Source of the DNA: Fictibacillus solisalsi
GTDB taxonomy: Bacteria; Bacillota; Bacilli; Bacillales; Fictibacillaceae
Length of the DNA: 64,000 nucleotides
Direction: 5' to 3'
Assembly (NCBI RefSeq): GCF_900103485.1
Contig: NZ_FNHW01000004.1
Span: 62,001 to 126,000, forward strand
A model generated the notes under the pieces. The model was given only the letters and a program-made list of their open reading frames with translations. It was not told where the DNA came from and searched no databases. A program made the position numbers and the translations under genes. Below are positions 43,475 through 52,752 of the stretch, one piece after another (the stretch's first letter is position 1; every line of letters starts with the position of its first letter).

Positions 43475-43654
43475 ATGAACAAGCAACGCGCACAAGAAAT
43501 TGCGTCTTCTCCTGTTATGGCAAACGTGACCTTGGATGGTGTGCCAGTATATATCCAGCATGTAGACGAACAAGGAGAAACCGCCCGCATCTATCCACTT
43601 GGACAGCCTGAAAGCGAACAGCAGGTTTCGCTGGGCAGCTTAACAGAGCATTGA
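43475..43654 (+). CDS. sspH: H-type small acid-soluble spore protein
   Basis: A 59-residue minor SASP. It matches the SspH family through MANVTLDGVPVYIQHVDEQ and GETARIYPLGQPE, with the typical C-terminal SLTEH. SspH proteins accumulate in the spore core; their role is minor or unknown. ATG 43475 is 10 nt from GGAGG. A sigma-G-like promoter lies just upstream and a compact terminator follows, so it is a separate forespore-expressed unit despite following pbuO. Confidence 0.92.
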   Translation: MNKQRAQEIASSPVMANVTLDGVPVYIQHVDEQGETARIYPLGQPESEQQVSLGSLTEH

Positions 43655-43657
43655 CAT

Positions 43658-43682
43658 CCCCTTCTTCTGAAGGGGTTTTCTT
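43658..43682 (+). terminator. Terminator of sspH
   Basis: Perfect stem CCCCTTC/GAAGGGG with loop TTCT and a TTTTCTT tail, 3 nt after the stop. Confidence 0.9.
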
Positions 43683-43777
43683 ATGCCTTTACAAGGAATG
43701 GTGATTCATTTGGAGGAAAAAACGGGAATAGGAGGTACAGTAAATATAATACGTTTCCGAGCTGAGGTGAAGAATGC

Positions 43778-45433
43778 ATGCTGACATTAGACAAGAAACA
43801 TGATCCACTGAAAAATAAGGAGCTGATTGCGTCCTATTTCAGCCAAAAACAGGACATGAAAAACTTAATCAGTGAAACAGACGCTCTTTTCCAGGAGCTG
43901 AACCCGTTGCCTGCCGTGCTGCATTCCTCGTTATTCTCGTTTAAAAAATTGCTGCACAGCTTTCCGCGGATCCTTCTGTCGACGTCATGGCACAAACATT
44001 TGGAAGACATGCCACAGGTGGAGACCGATAAGCAGGACTCGATCTTTCCTTCATGGAAAAAAGAGCTTGACCGGGAGTTTAGCAGACTTCAAAACGAAAT
44101 CACCCGGGAGGTAAATGTCAAAGAGTTTGGCGCGGCGGGCGATGGAGTGACTGATGATACCGAAGCGTTCAAAAAAGCAATCGGCCATGGAAAGGTAAAA
44201 GTTATTGTGCCTGAAGGCGTGTTTGTGACAAAGGGCATCCGGCTTCCTTCATGGACGATGCTGATTGGATCCGGTAAAGGAACAACCGTAATCAAGCTTC
44301 ACGACCGTGCACCCCGAAGCCGGCAGCTGCTCACCAATTCTGGCCGTTGGAGAGGCAACCACCATGTTTTTGTTCAGGGCATGAGTCTGGATTGGAACGT
44401 CGAACGTTTAGGTCCCAATAAACGGACAGCATCCGGAAACAATCAATCGAGCTGCCTCACCTTCGCCCACGTCACATATGGCTGGGTGAAGGATGTGGAA
44501 GGAATCAATCCCGGTCTGCATTGTTTTGATGTTTCATCTGCGGTTTACACGTATTTTGGGGACGGCACAAGGGCCAGAAGAAGCAGCCGGTACATTTGGC
44601 TCGACCAGTTGAATGGGTATGGCTTCGGGGATGATGGAATTACGACCCATCACAGCGATAATATTTTAATTTCAAATTGCCATATGTGTGATCCGAGCGG
44701 GCGGGCGCACAAAGAAGGATTTTCAAATTCTAACGGGATCGAGGTCGATGACGGTTCCAGAAACGTCACCCTCGTCAACAATTCAACAACCCGCTGCTTT
44801 GGCGGTGTGGAAATCAAAGCCCACCATAATTCTGCAGCGGCGAGCAACACACAGATTATCGGGCACCTGTCCATTCATGACAACCGCTCGTATAACTTCA
44901 GGCATATCGGCCATCACATCGAAACGGATCCAGTATCGATGACCGCCTATAATATAAAAGCAAGTTATATTGTAGCGGTGGCTCCCATAAGAACACCTTT
45001 GTATAAGGAGTCCACACCGAGGGCAATGGTCATCTCCGCTTACAGAAACGTGGTGATCAATCACTTCGCCGTCATTGGTGATCCCGATTATGATTACCGC
45101 GGAGAGCCTGTCATTGCTGTTCAGTACCGTTCGCGGAATATTATATTAAACGGACTGGACATCAAGCATTTTAAAACCGCAGGGGAGGATGTCAAAGTAT
45201 TTGGCAGCAGCCATGGTGCAGATGCCGTTGAAATCCGAAACGTAACCATTCAGGATTCAGCGCCTACCGCTCTTCATATCGGACCTGGAATCCATCAAAT
45301 CAGGATCAGTAACGTTCAAGCCGTGTGCGAGAAAGGAAAAGAGGGTCTGGTAGCCAAGCAGTCAGAACCCAAAATTTCAGAATTTCATGCCATAGGCTAC
45401 AAAACACCCATTGCAGCGGGCAATCAGAATTAA
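43778..45433 (+). CDS. Right-handed beta-helix protein (pectate lyase-like / GH28-related)
   Basis: A 551-residue protein. Residues about 110-150 hold the pectate-lyase-3/GH28-related entry VNVKEFGAAGDGVTDDTEAFKKAI, seen in many phage tailspikes and surface polysaccharide-active proteins. A series of beta-helix coils follows (SDNILISNCHMCD; SRNVTLVNNSTTRCFGGVEIKA; RNIILNGLDIKHF). There is no signal peptide; the first ~105 residues are helical and unrecognised. GAGGTGA precedes ATG 43778. No catalytic residues can be assigned. Confidence 0.8.
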   Translation: MLTLDKKHDPLKNKELIASYFSQKQDMKNLISETDALFQELNPLPAVLHSSLFSFKKLLHSFPRILLSTSWHKHLEDMPQVETDKQDSIFPSWKKELDREFSRLQNEITREVNVKEFGAAGDGVTDDTEAFKKAIGHGKVKVIVPEGVFVTKGIRLPSWTMLIGSGKGTTVIKLHDRAPRSRQLLTNSGRWRGNHHVFVQGMSLDWNVERLGPNKRTASGNNQSSCLTFAHVTYGWVKDVEGINPGLHCFDVSSAVYTYFGDGTRARRSSRYIWLDQLNGYGFGDDGITTHHSDNILISNCHMCDPSGRAHKEGFSNSNGIEVDDGSRNVTLVNNSTTRCFGGVEIKAHHNSAAASNTQIIGHLSIHDNRSYNFRHIGHHIETDPVSMTAYNIKASYIVAVAPIRTPLYKESTPRAMVISAYRNVVINHFAVIGDPDYDYRGEPVIAVQYRSRNIILNGLDIKHFKTAGEDVKVFGSSHGADAVEIRNVTIQDSAPTALHIGPGIHQIRISNVQAVCEKGKEGLVAKQSEPKISEFHAIGYKTPIAAGNQN

Positions 45434-45555
45434 ATGTATTAGCATTGTCATGATTTCTTTACGAAACACCAACACTAATCCCCTTTTTCTTCATACCTCC
45501 TTAACAGTAAAGTGGTTTAATGAGGACGAATCACACTCGTTAGGGAGGATGAACC

Positions 45556-47442
45556 ATGAAAAAAGGCATCACAGTCGGATTATCATTAGCCATTATGGCT
45601 TCAAGCGCCATTCCTGTATTCGCTGAGCACAACCATCATAAGCAAAACAATCAAATCAAGAACATCGAATTTACATCAATGAAAGCCCCCAGCACCATCG
45701 AAAACATGGTCAAAACCTACACAGACGCTAAAGTAAAAATTACTTATAAAAATGGTAAAGTGAAAGAAATGCCTCTAGACTACAACCAGCTCTTCTTATC
45801 AAAGGATAAAATTGTAGACAACAAAGGCGAAAAGATACCAGCCGGCACTCCAATAGACGCAAGAGGTAACCCAATCATTGACCACAGCGTACCGGACAAG
45901 CCGTCTTATTACATTTCAGATGCACCCGATTCCAACAGCTTCATCACCATTGCTGGAAAAGACTATGTCATCTCTCACTATGAGTATGATTCAATGGACA
46001 ATTCCGGAAATGAGATTAGCGGCCTTCCTGCGTCCATGACATTGACACAAGTAGACCGGGATAAGAAGACCGGCAAGCTTACCGTAAATCATGCAAAAAA
46101 GATTGATTTCTCTAATGTAAACGGACTATGGACACCATGTAATGGATCAACAACAGAATGGGGAACTCATCTCGGATCTGAAGAATATGAACCGGATGCA
46201 AGAGCATTTGAAGATCCAGCTTCCTCTTCATACCGTGACGTCACCAACTTTGCCAAACAGTATTTTGGTGATGCCTCCAAAGCCAATCCTTATTTTTACG
46301 GATGGATTCCTGAGATTTCCGTACATCCAAATGGTAAGGCATCGGTTGTAAAGCATTATAGTACAGGCCGGTTCTCTCATGAGATCATGCAGGTGCTTCC
46401 AGACCAAAAAACCGCACTTTTCGGAGATGACGGCGGCAATACCATGATGTTTATGTATGTTGCTGATAAAAAGCGTGACTTCTCTGCAGGCACACTTTAT
46501 GCGGCAAAATTCAAGCAGACTTCAACGGCCAACGGGGGAGCAGGAGATCTGCAGTGGATTAAGCTGGGGTACTCTACGGATAAAGAAGTAAAGAGAATCA
46601 TCGACAAAGGCACCAAGTTCAGCGATATCTTTGAAACATCAGACAAGCCTGCACCCGGCTTTAAAGCCGTGAAAACCGCAGCAAGTAAAAAAGTGGAGTA
46701 CCTGAAAGTGAAGCCGGGCATGGAAAAAGCAGCTGCATTCCTGGAATCCCGCCGATATGGTGCACTGCTTGGGGCAACCTCCGAATTCAACAAGATGGAA
46801 GGCATCGCAGTAAATAAAGCGGACAACAAAGCCTATATTGCCATCTCCTATGAAAACAACAGTATGAAAAAAGAAGAAATCGACGGGGTTCAGGATGATA
46901 TCCAGCTTCCGGTCATTGACTCAGGTGTTACCTTTGAACTGGATTTGAATCCTGGTGAAAAAGATCATAAAAAAGGACACATTGACAGCAAGTATGTGCC
47001 TTCGAGCATGAATGGCCTGTTGGTCGGTGACGATTATCCTAAAGCGGATGCCTATGGAAATACAGCGAATCCAAATAAAGTAGCCAACCCTGACAACTTG
47101 AGCTTTTCTGACGACATGAACACCTTGTTCATTGGTGAAGACAGCGCACACCATACGAATAACTTTGTTTGGGCCTACAATGTGAAAACAAAGAAACTAT
47201 CAAGAATCTTATCTGTACCTGTTGGAGCAGAAGCCACCGGCTTACGTGCAGTGGACCACGTGAAGAACTCGTGCTATGTTCTCAGCAACTTCCAGCATCC
47301 TGGAGAGGATCTGGAAGGAAAACAGATTACAGCAGTAGATAAGACGAAGCTTGAAGAAGCCATGAAAAAAGGAATCGGCATTCAGGAAACTGGCGGTGTC
47401 GGTTATATCTCCGGTCTTCCGTCTGGCCAAGTTGAAAAATAA
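45556..47442 (+). CDS. Secreted PhoX-like (DUF839) protein
   Basis: A 628-residue exported protein with a Sec signal peptide (MKKGITVGLSLAIMASSAIP; cleavage expected after VFA, residue 23). The mature part resembles the PhoX/DUF839 family: HYSTGRFSHEIMQVLPDQ, ALFGDDGGNTMMFMYVADK, ATSEFNKMEGIAVNKADNKAYIA, DNLSFSDDMNTLFIGEDSAHHTNNFVWAY. PhoX enzymes are calcium- and iron-dependent alkaline phosphatases; phosphatase activity is inferred, since distant members are untested. AGGGAGGATG precedes ATG 45556. A strong terminator follows. Confidence 0.85.
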   Translation: MKKGITVGLSLAIMASSAIPVFAEHNHHKQNNQIKNIEFTSMKAPSTIENMVKTYTDAKVKITYKNGKVKEMPLDYNQLFLSKDKIVDNKGEKIPAGTPIDARGNPIIDHSVPDKPSYYISDAPDSNSFITIAGKDYVISHYEYDSMDNSGNEISGLPASMTLTQVDRDKKTGKLTVNHAKKIDFSNVNGLWTPCNGSTTEWGTHLGSEEYEPDARAFEDPASSSYRDVTNFAKQYFGDASKANPYFYGWIPEISVHPNGKASVVKHYSTGRFSHEIMQVLPDQKTALFGDDGGNTMMFMYVADKKRDFSAGTLYAAKFKQTSTANGGAGDLQWIKLGYSTDKEVKRIIDKGTKFSDIFETSDKPAPGFKAVKTAASKKVEYLKVKPGMEKAAAFLESRRYGALLGATSEFNKMEGIAVNKADNKAYIAISYENNSMKKEEIDGVQDDIQLPVIDSGVTFELDLNPGEKDHKKGHIDSKYVPSSMNGLLVGDDYPKADAYGNTANPNKVANPDNLSFSDDMNTLFIGEDSAHHTNNFVWAYNVKTKKLSRILSVPVGAEATGLRAVDHVKNSCYVLSNFQHPGEDLEGKQITAVDKTKLEEAMKKGIGIQETGGVGYISGLPSGQVEK

Positions 47443-47445
47443 ATA

Positions 47446-47499
47446 AAACACCCCCTATACGTTGGATTTATACGTCCGGTGTATAAGGGGTGTTTTTTG
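47446..47499. terminator. Bidirectional terminator between the PhoX-like and 47500 genes
   Basis: AACACCCCCTATAC pairs with GTATAAGGGGTGTT (one bulge) and has A/T tracts at both sides. Confidence 0.88.
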
Positions 47500-47982
47500 T
47501 TAACCGACGGGTACCTGCTGTTCTTCAATCATCTTTTTGCAGGCTTGATAGCATTCCTCCACGTGAGAGTTTCCAAGGTATTTCATCGCTCCAAAGCTAA
47601 TACCGGCCGCGACCGCCTGTCCCACCAAAGGTACAAACTTCGATACCTGCTTGACGGCAATCTTCTTCCCTGCCTTCTTTAACAGGAGGCCGATCATTTT
47701 CTTCGTGATCACCTTCCCGGCAAACTCGCTTCCCATAGAGGTAAGGACCACAATAACTTTTCCCTTCAGGGTGGCATCCAGTTTTTCAATTTGATTTGGT
47801 GCCAGGCCAAATTTTTCATTAATTGTAGGCAGCAGCTCCATCATGATGGTGATATCAGCCCCGACGTCCATACCTGGAATGGGAACGATTGAAACAGCAG
47901 CCGAAGCAGATGCCCGCTTGTTCACCAATGCTTTACACTCTTTGCGAACTTCTTCTAGTTCTTCTATTGTTCTGGGAATCAT
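47500..47982 (-). CDS. Uncharacterised helical protein (DUF697/EcsC-like)
   Basis: A 160-residue protein with Gly/Ala-rich helices: RASASAAVSIVPIPGMDVGADITIM (about 22-46) and KQVSKFVPLVGQAVAAGISFGAMKYLG (about 112-138). The 'PIPGMDVGADI' and 'VPLVGQAVAAGIS' pattern occurs in DUF697/EcsC-type membrane-associated proteins, whose function is poorly known. ATG 47982 has AAGGAGAAATC upstream. It is downstream of the rlmN-like gene on the other side of no shared promoter; family call is tentative. Confidence 0.65.
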   Translation of the reverse strand: MIPRTIEELEEVRKECKALVNKRASASAAVSIVPIPGMDVGADITIMMELLPTINEKFGLAPNQIEKLDATLKGKVIVVLTSMGSEFAGKVITKKMIGLLLKKAGKKIAVKQVSKFVPLVGQAVAAGISFGAMKYLGNSHVEECYQACKKMIEEQQVPVG

Positions 47983-48082
47983 ACGATTTCTCCTTTAAAC
48001 GTATTCAGAGGATAAGTAAATACTTGATGTTATTATACCCTTTCCCCTTAAACCGTTAACCTGTTGTAGATTGTGCCATGTT

Positions 48083-48113
48083 CAAAAAAGACTGACACTA
48101 CGTTCAGCCTTTA
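48083..48113 (-). terminator. Terminator of the rlmN-like gene
   Basis: AGGCTGA/TCAGTCT stem with an 8-nt loop and six T on the minus strand. Confidence 0.75.
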
Positions 48114-48119
48114 AAACCC

Positions 48120-49187
48120 TTATTGTGCTTTTTCCTTCTTGATCTGCTTGCTTCTCAGCTGGCCGCACGCTGCATCGATATCCGTGCCGTGTTCCTGGCG
48201 GATTTTACAGTTGATGCTACGCTTTTTCAGCGTATCGTAAAACGCCAGAACCGAGGCCTGTTCGCTTCGCTGGTATTGGCCATGCTCATCTACCGGGTTG
48301 TAAGGAATCAAGTTCACATACACCTTCTGTTTCTTATCCTGGAACAGATCGGCAAGTTCTTCTGCTTCTTTCTGGTGGTCATTCACATCCCGCAGCAGAA
48401 TGTACTCGATCGTAATCCTCCGATTGGTGGTTGTAATATAATAATCGACAGCTTCCATTAACGGTTCGAGCGGAATCGCCTTGTTAATCTTCATGATCCG
48501 TGTGCGCAGCTCATTGTTGGGAGCATGCAGCGATAATGCAAGGTTCACATTAAGGCCCGTATCGGCAAACTCGCGGATTTTTTCCGCCAATCCGCTGGTA
48601 GATACCGTAATGCGGCGTGAACCGATCGCAAGTCCTTTAGGATGGATTACCACGTTTATAAAATCGATCATATTTTCAAAGTTATCAAAGGGCTCACCAA
48701 TCCCCATGACCACAATATGGCTTACTCTTTCGTCCTTATTCCGCTCATCAAGGTGCAGCTGGACATTCATAATCTGCTCCACGATCTCCCCGCTGGAGAG
48801 GTCTCTGCTTTTCTTCAGCAATCCGCTTGCGCAGAAGCTGCAGCCAATGTTGCAGCCAACCTGGGTGGTAACGCAAACCGACAATCCGTATTTATGCTTC
48901 ATCAGCACGGTTTCAATCAAATTGCCGTCCTGCAATTTAAACAGGAACTTGACTGTTCCGTCTTCTGATTCCTGTTTAACGTGCTGCTGCATCGTCTGAA
49001 ACGAAAAACGTTCGGACAAAAGCTTCACACATTCTTCTTTTACACCCGACATTTCCGTAAATGAAGTCACGCGTTTTCGATATAACTGATCCCACACCTG
49101 AGCCGCATGAAATGGCTTAATCCCGCGCTCAAGCAGCCAGGCAGAAAGCTGTTCGAATGTTAATCCATAAATGGATTCCTTCATCAT
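48120..49187 (-). CDS. rlmN: RlmN-family radical SAM rRNA adenine methyltransferase
   Basis: A 355-residue radical SAM enzyme. The [4Fe-4S] cysteines are Cys112, Cys116 and Cys119 in [12 protein letters not shown], and the second catalytic Cys341 is in [20 protein letters not shown] is also typical. RlmN makes 2-methyladenosine at A2503 of 23S rRNA and A37 of some tRNAs. The segment after the cluster ([12 protein letters not shown]) differs from the LGGLKRNL of B. subtilis RlmN, so this may be a second paralogue of the family. It is not Cfr-like. It has its own terminator. Confidence 0.88.
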   Translation of the reverse strand: MMKESIYGLTFEQLSAWLLERGIKPFHAAQVWDQLYRKRVTSFTEMSGVKEECVKLLSERFSFQTMQQHVKQESEDGTVKFLFKLQDGNLIETVLMKHKYGLSVCVTTQVGCNIGCSFCASGLLKKSRDLSSGEIVEQIMNVQLHLDERNKDERVSHIVVMGIGEPFDNFENMIDFINVVIHPKGLAIGSRRITVSTSGLAEKIREFADTGLNVNLALSLHAPNNELRTRIMKINKAIPLEPLMEAVDYYITTTNRRITIEYILLRDVNDHQKEAEELADLFQDKKQKVYVNLIPYNPVDEHGQYQRSEQASVLAFYDTLKKRSINCKIRQEHGTDIDAACGQLRSKQIKKEKAQ

Positions 49188-49219
49188 GTTGTTACCCTCT
49201 TTTCACATTCTATATTGAA

Positions 49220-49234
49220 CTGTCACCGTGACAG
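49220..49234. promoter_or_regulatory. Perfect 15-nt palindrome upstream of rlmN
   Basis: CTGTCAC-C-GTGACAG (7-bp arms) lies 33 nt upstream of the rlmN-like start, in a 290-nt divergent gap. It is a candidate operator; the rest of the gap (49235-49460) shows no recognised element. Confidence 0.45.
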
Positions 49235-49475
49235 ACAAGGTCTTGATTATCACTGTTATCTTAACATACATTAACAGGCATTGAGGAATTTCGCTACTAT
49301 CATTATAAGCCAACTTTACCCCGTCTATATCTTCCTCCATTCCTCAAAAAATGGAAACCTGATCAGCGTTTTGGTGTATCGCCCCCCGATATGCCCGATA
49401 TTTTAACGGAATATCTTTATCCGCGGACTTCATGTTTAATATAATTTAAACAGGACCCATCCATTGGAGAAATGT

Positions 49476-49679
49476 ATGCTGAATTACACTTTGAATGCAA
49501 AAAGCAACCAGTTTTACTATGAAGGAAAAGGGCAGTTATCCATTAAAACCTTTCGAAACGGCGCATTAATCGACTATTTCCGGGGAAATATGACATTCCA
49601 ATGTGCCCATTGGCAGGAAGAGCAGTTTCATACCATTATGGAGCGAGCATCTCATTTCCGAGCAGTGCCATATCAATAA
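49476..49679 (+). CDS. Small protein of unknown function
   Basis: A 67-residue soluble protein (MLNYTLNAKSNQFYYEGKG...), beta-rich in its first half with an amphipathic C-terminal helix. ATG 49476 follows GGAG at 6 nt and a bidirectional terminator closes the gene, so it is probably real. Aromatic content is high. I do not recognise a family. Confidence 0.55.
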   Translation: MLNYTLNAKSNQFYYEGKGQLSIKTFRNGALIDYFRGNMTFQCAHWQEEQFHTIMERASHFRAVPYQ

Positions 49680-49695
49680 CGAAATCGTTGTACTG

Positions 49696-49728
49696 AAAAA
49701 AGATACCCCAGGGGTAGGTATCTTTTTT
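49696..49728. terminator. Bidirectional terminator
   Basis: A perfect 12-bp stem AAAAAAGATACC/GGTATCTTTTTT ends the small 49476 gene and, on the other strand, the GH4 operon. Confidence 0.92.
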
Positions 49729-51103
49729 ATTTCCACTCTAATTCTGGCAACATCTCTTTCTGCAATCCGCACATTTCATCGATCATGGCACATGCCTGAT
49801 AATAAGAAGGCGCCTGAGGATCCAGCAAAATGGCCTGCAGCAGTTTGGTTTTCGATTGTTCCACATAAGCTTCCAGCAACAGTTTATGAATGCATCCCTG
49901 AATATTGATGGTTCCGAGTATGGCCGTCGGCAGTTCAATCTCCATCGGCTTGAGCGAGATCCCATTTCCATTCACGATGGCCTGAGTCTCAACCACCATG
50001 TCTTCCGGAAGTCCTTTAATGGCTCCTTTATTGGGCATGTTCGCCGCATTGATTTGGATTTTTTCATCAAAAAAGATGGCTTCAATAATTGGAATGGCAT
50101 ATTCATTACTCTTACTAACCTTATTTTTATCAAACGTGTAAGCCTGTTCTGCCCAATCTTCCTGCGTGGTCGTGTCGTCAAACAACCCTTTATCCAGGGA
50201 GTTCCCACTGGCACAATACACAAATTCCGGTACTTCAGAACCGTACTGCCATGGCTTTTCCCGAATCGGATCATAGCGGAATTGAAGAGGCAAACCTGCG
50301 TAAAAGTCTTCAGCATACGAAACATATTCGCCGCAATGGTTCGTTCCCGGATAAGGATAATATCCATACGTACGGTACATCGTTCTTGATAACGCATAAT
50401 GATCAAAATGAGCCATACGATTCGCCCTCTTTTCTTTTTCATGGAATAAAGGATAAAGGTCTTCCCCTGTTTCCTTGTCCCATATTTTTGTAAAAAAGCC
50501 GAAGTGGTTCAGCCCTCCGCCCTCCACACCGATAGAGCTTGCCGGGATGTCCAGGAAGCTTGCCAGCTGATCAATTCCCATATCAAGTCCATGACAAAGC
50601 CCGACAACTTTAATGGACGTTAATTTGGAGATGGCCTCCACCAATTTCGCTTCCGGGTTCGTGTAATTGATAAACCAAGCTTCCGGGCATATTTTTTCCA
50701 TCGTTTTGGCAATATGCAGCATCGGTCCCAGGTTTCTTAAGGTATGGAACATGGAGCCGGGACCGCCATTTTCCCCATAGATCTGCTTGCTTCCATAACG
50801 GCGCGGGATGTGAAAATCCTGAGACCAATAAAAGTATCGGTTCACTTCTATGGCAACGATAACAAAATCAGCATGAATTAATGCCTCTTCAAGATCGGTG
50901 GTTCTGGACAACTCACCCGGATGGGAGAACGATGAAAACATCTCTGACGCATAGTGATAGGTTCGGTTTACATTCTCTTGCTCAATATCCATTAAAGCGA
51001 CTTCCAGGTGGTCCATCTTTTTCAGCTTTTCGGATAAAACAATATCGTTTAGCGCGCCAAGTGCGAACGACACACTTCCCGCTCCAATTAAAGCGATTTT
51101 CAT
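49727..51103 (-). CDS. Glycoside hydrolase family 4 enzyme
   Basis: A 458-residue NAD- and metal-dependent glycosidase. The NAD site is MKIALIGAGSVSFALGALNDI (1-20 region). Family landmarks follow: VAIEVNRYFYWSQDF, ENGGPGSMFHTLRN, NYTNPEAKLVEA, GLCHGLDMG (metal Cys/His) and GGGLNHFGF. GH4 enzymes cleave alpha- or beta-linked glycosides or phosphoglycosides by redox chemistry. It is last in an operon with a ROK kinase and nagB, so an amino-sugar glycoside is a sensible guess. ATG 51103 is one nt past the stop of the kinase gene, within whose end the ribosome site lies. Confidence 0.92.
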   Translation of the reverse strand: MKIALIGAGSVSFALGALNDIVLSEKLKKMDHLEVALMDIEQENVNRTYHYASEMFSSFSHPGELSRTTDLEEALIHADFVIVAIEVNRYFYWSQDFHIPRRYGSKQIYGENGGPGSMFHTLRNLGPMLHIAKTMEKICPEAWFINYTNPEAKLVEAISKLTSIKVVGLCHGLDMGIDQLASFLDIPASSIGVEGGGLNHFGFFTKIWDKETGEDLYPLFHEKEKRANRMAHFDHYALSRTMYRTYGYYPYPGTNHCGEYVSYAEDFYAGLPLQFRYDPIREKPWQYGSEVPEFVYCASGNSLDKGLFDDTTTQEDWAEQAYTFDKNKVSKSNEYAIPIIEAIFFDEKIQINAANMPNKGAIKGLPEDMVVETQAIVNGNGISLKPMEIELPTAILGTINIQGCIHKLLLEAYVEQSKTKLLQAILLDPQAPSYYQACAMIDEMCGLQKEMLPELEWK

Positions 51104-51104
51104 T

Positions 51105-52019
51105 TTATATCTCTCCTTCTGATTGATGGATGGCCAGATAGCCGGCCCCAATGACTCCTGCGTCAGTGCTGAATTGGTTGATGACGATGTTAATCTTTTC
51201 TCTCAGGTTTTTGAAAACCTTTTTCCGGGTGCATTCCGCGACCTTTTCGACCAGCCACGGATTATGATGGATCACTGCTCCTCCTAAAACAAAGATGTCC
51301 GGATCGATCGTTTGCATAAGGGAAGCAATAGCATTTGAAAAGTGCTCAACCCATAAATCGATAACCTTTTTCGCTTCTTCATCATTCGTTTGATAGTGCT
51401 CAAAAAGCAGGGCAGAAGTGGCACCTTCACCATATAGGACTTTGCTTTCTTCTTCGAGAGCCAGACCGCTGCATAATGACTCCAGTGAGCCGTCGTACAG
51501 GCTCGGATGGTTTTTTTTATGTCCGGAAACAATCATACTGCCAATTTCACCGGCATATCCGTGAGAGCCCCTGAGAACTTTGTTATCAATGATGATTCCA
51601 CTGCCCACACCGGTACTGACCGTGATATAAATCGCATTTTTGCGCCCTTTTGCCGCGCCGTAATGAGCCTCTAGCAGCGCAACCACATTCACATCGTTAT
51701 CAATGAAAACCTGATAACCCGGAAAATAAGAACGAAGGGTATCCACACTCACTTCTTCCAGCCCAGGAATATTGGTCGCATCCACAATCTTTTCTGCCTC
51801 ATCCGGCCAGGGGACCGGAAGGCCGATGCCGATCTTTTTGGCTGTATGATCCGGATCTATTTTTTTGATCATGTCTAAAATCGATTTGAAGATTTTATCA
51901 GGTTCTTTATATTCAGTTGTCAGAGCGGTTTCTTTCCTGGTTAGAGACAGACCGTTTTCGACCAGACCTACACGTATATTCGTACCGCCGACATCAACGC
52001 CGATCACACTCTCATTCAT
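51105..52019 (-). CDS. ROK-family sugar kinase
   Basis: A 304-residue ROK kinase. The ATP/phosphate motif is VIGVDVGGTNIRVGLVENG (5-23), the catalytic Asp is in FIDNDVNVVAL (about 107), and STGVGSGIIIDN plus HGYAGEIGSM complete the sugar site. The CxCGxxGCxE zinc motif of most ROK proteins is replaced by HKKNHPSLYDGSLESL. Substrate could be glucose, GlcNAc, ManNAc or glucosamine; neighbours favour an amino sugar. ATG 52019 has GAGGGAT upstream; its stop abuts the GH4 start. Confidence 0.9.
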   Translation of the reverse strand: MNESVIGVDVGGTNIRVGLVENGLSLTRKETALTTEYKEPDKIFKSILDMIKKIDPDHTAKKIGIGLPVPWPDEAEKIVDATNIPGLEEVSVDTLRSYFPGYQVFIDNDVNVVALLEAHYGAAKGRKNAIYITVSTGVGSGIIIDNKVLRGSHGYAGEIGSMIVSGHKKNHPSLYDGSLESLCSGLALEEESKVLYGEGATSALLFEHYQTNDEEAKKVIDLWVEHFSNAIASLMQTIDPDIFVLGGAVIHHNPWLVEKVAECTRKKVFKNLREKINIVINQFSTDAGVIGAGYLAIHQSEGEI

Positions 52020-52023
52020 GTTT

Positions 52024-52752
52024 TTATCCCTCAACTTTTTGCATAATGTGCTTTGCCGCCTTCGTATCCAGGTAAAAATCAATATGATCATGGTGAAGCA
52101 ATTCCTGGGCCGGCAGCCTGGCTTCTGAATGATTAAAGATCTCTTTCACAATATCAGCCTTGTGCTCGCCGGTAATGGCTACGATGACTTTTTTGCTATG
52201 GATGATCTGCTTTAATCCCAGAGTGATTCCCTTTGACAAGGCTTGCGGCTTGTCAAAATACTTCTGTGCGGTTGCTTTTGTTTCACTCGAAAGGTCGACG
52301 ACACTGCTATGGTCTAGAACTGGTGTTCCTGGTTCGTTTAGACCGATATGTCCGTTCATTCCTACCCCCATTAAGCTGAATGTTATGAGATGCTGCTCAA
52401 TATACGCATCGATTTTTTCACATTCCTGCTGCAATGCAGAACTCTTCCCATCATAAAAAAGGATTTGGGAAGGCTTAATGCCGGCCGGAGAAAATAGATC
52501 CCTTTGCAGCATTTGGTAACAGCTTCCCGTCGAGTGTTTTTCAATGCCCACCCATTCATCAAGACTCACGATCCGGAGTTTCTTGATATCGTCCGTGTCT
52601 TTTGCCTGTACCGCAAACCTTTGGTAGCTTTTCTGTGGTGTGCTTCCAGAAGCCAAACAAAATAATGGAAGAGCCTCTTCTTTCAGACCTGCTGCCATTG
52701 CATCGGCGATAGCCTCTGCAACCTGTTCTTCTTTTTCAAAAATTTTAAGCAT
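52024..52752 (-). CDS. nagB: Glucosamine-6-phosphate deaminase
   Basis: A 242-residue enzyme converting glucosamine-6-phosphate to fructose-6-phosphate and ammonia. Motifs are LFCLASGSTPQKSYQRF (phosphate loop), IVSLDEWVGIEKHSTGSC and the lid/active-site LMGVGMNGHIGLNEPGTP (about 124-141). Length equals the short Bacillus NagB type. It overlaps the ROK regulator gene by 8 nt, with GGAGGTGA inside that gene, so translation is probably coupled. Confidence 0.94.
   Translation of the reverse strand: MLKIFEKEEQVAEAIADAMAAGLKEEALPLFCLASGSTPQKSYQRFAVQAKDTDDIKKLRIVSLDEWVGIEKHSTGSCYQMLQRDLFSPAGIKPSQILFYDGKSSALQQECEKIDAYIEQHLITFSLMGVGMNGHIGLNEPGTPVLDHSSVVDLSSETKATAQKYFDKPQALSKGITLGLKQIIHSKKVIVAITGEHKADIVKEIFNHSEARLPAQELLHHDHIDFYLDTKAAKHIMQKVEG

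Noticed and set aside
45434-45555. Pho box upstream of the PhoX-like gene
   Set aside because: Only one TTAACA-like hexamer is visible, not the repeated 11-bp-spaced array needed for PhoP.
48120-49187. Cfr-type C8 methyltransferase conferring antibiotic resistance
   Set aside because: Length, the segments around the Fe-S cysteines and the C-terminal DAACGQLR pattern fit RlmN, not Cfr/Clb proteins.
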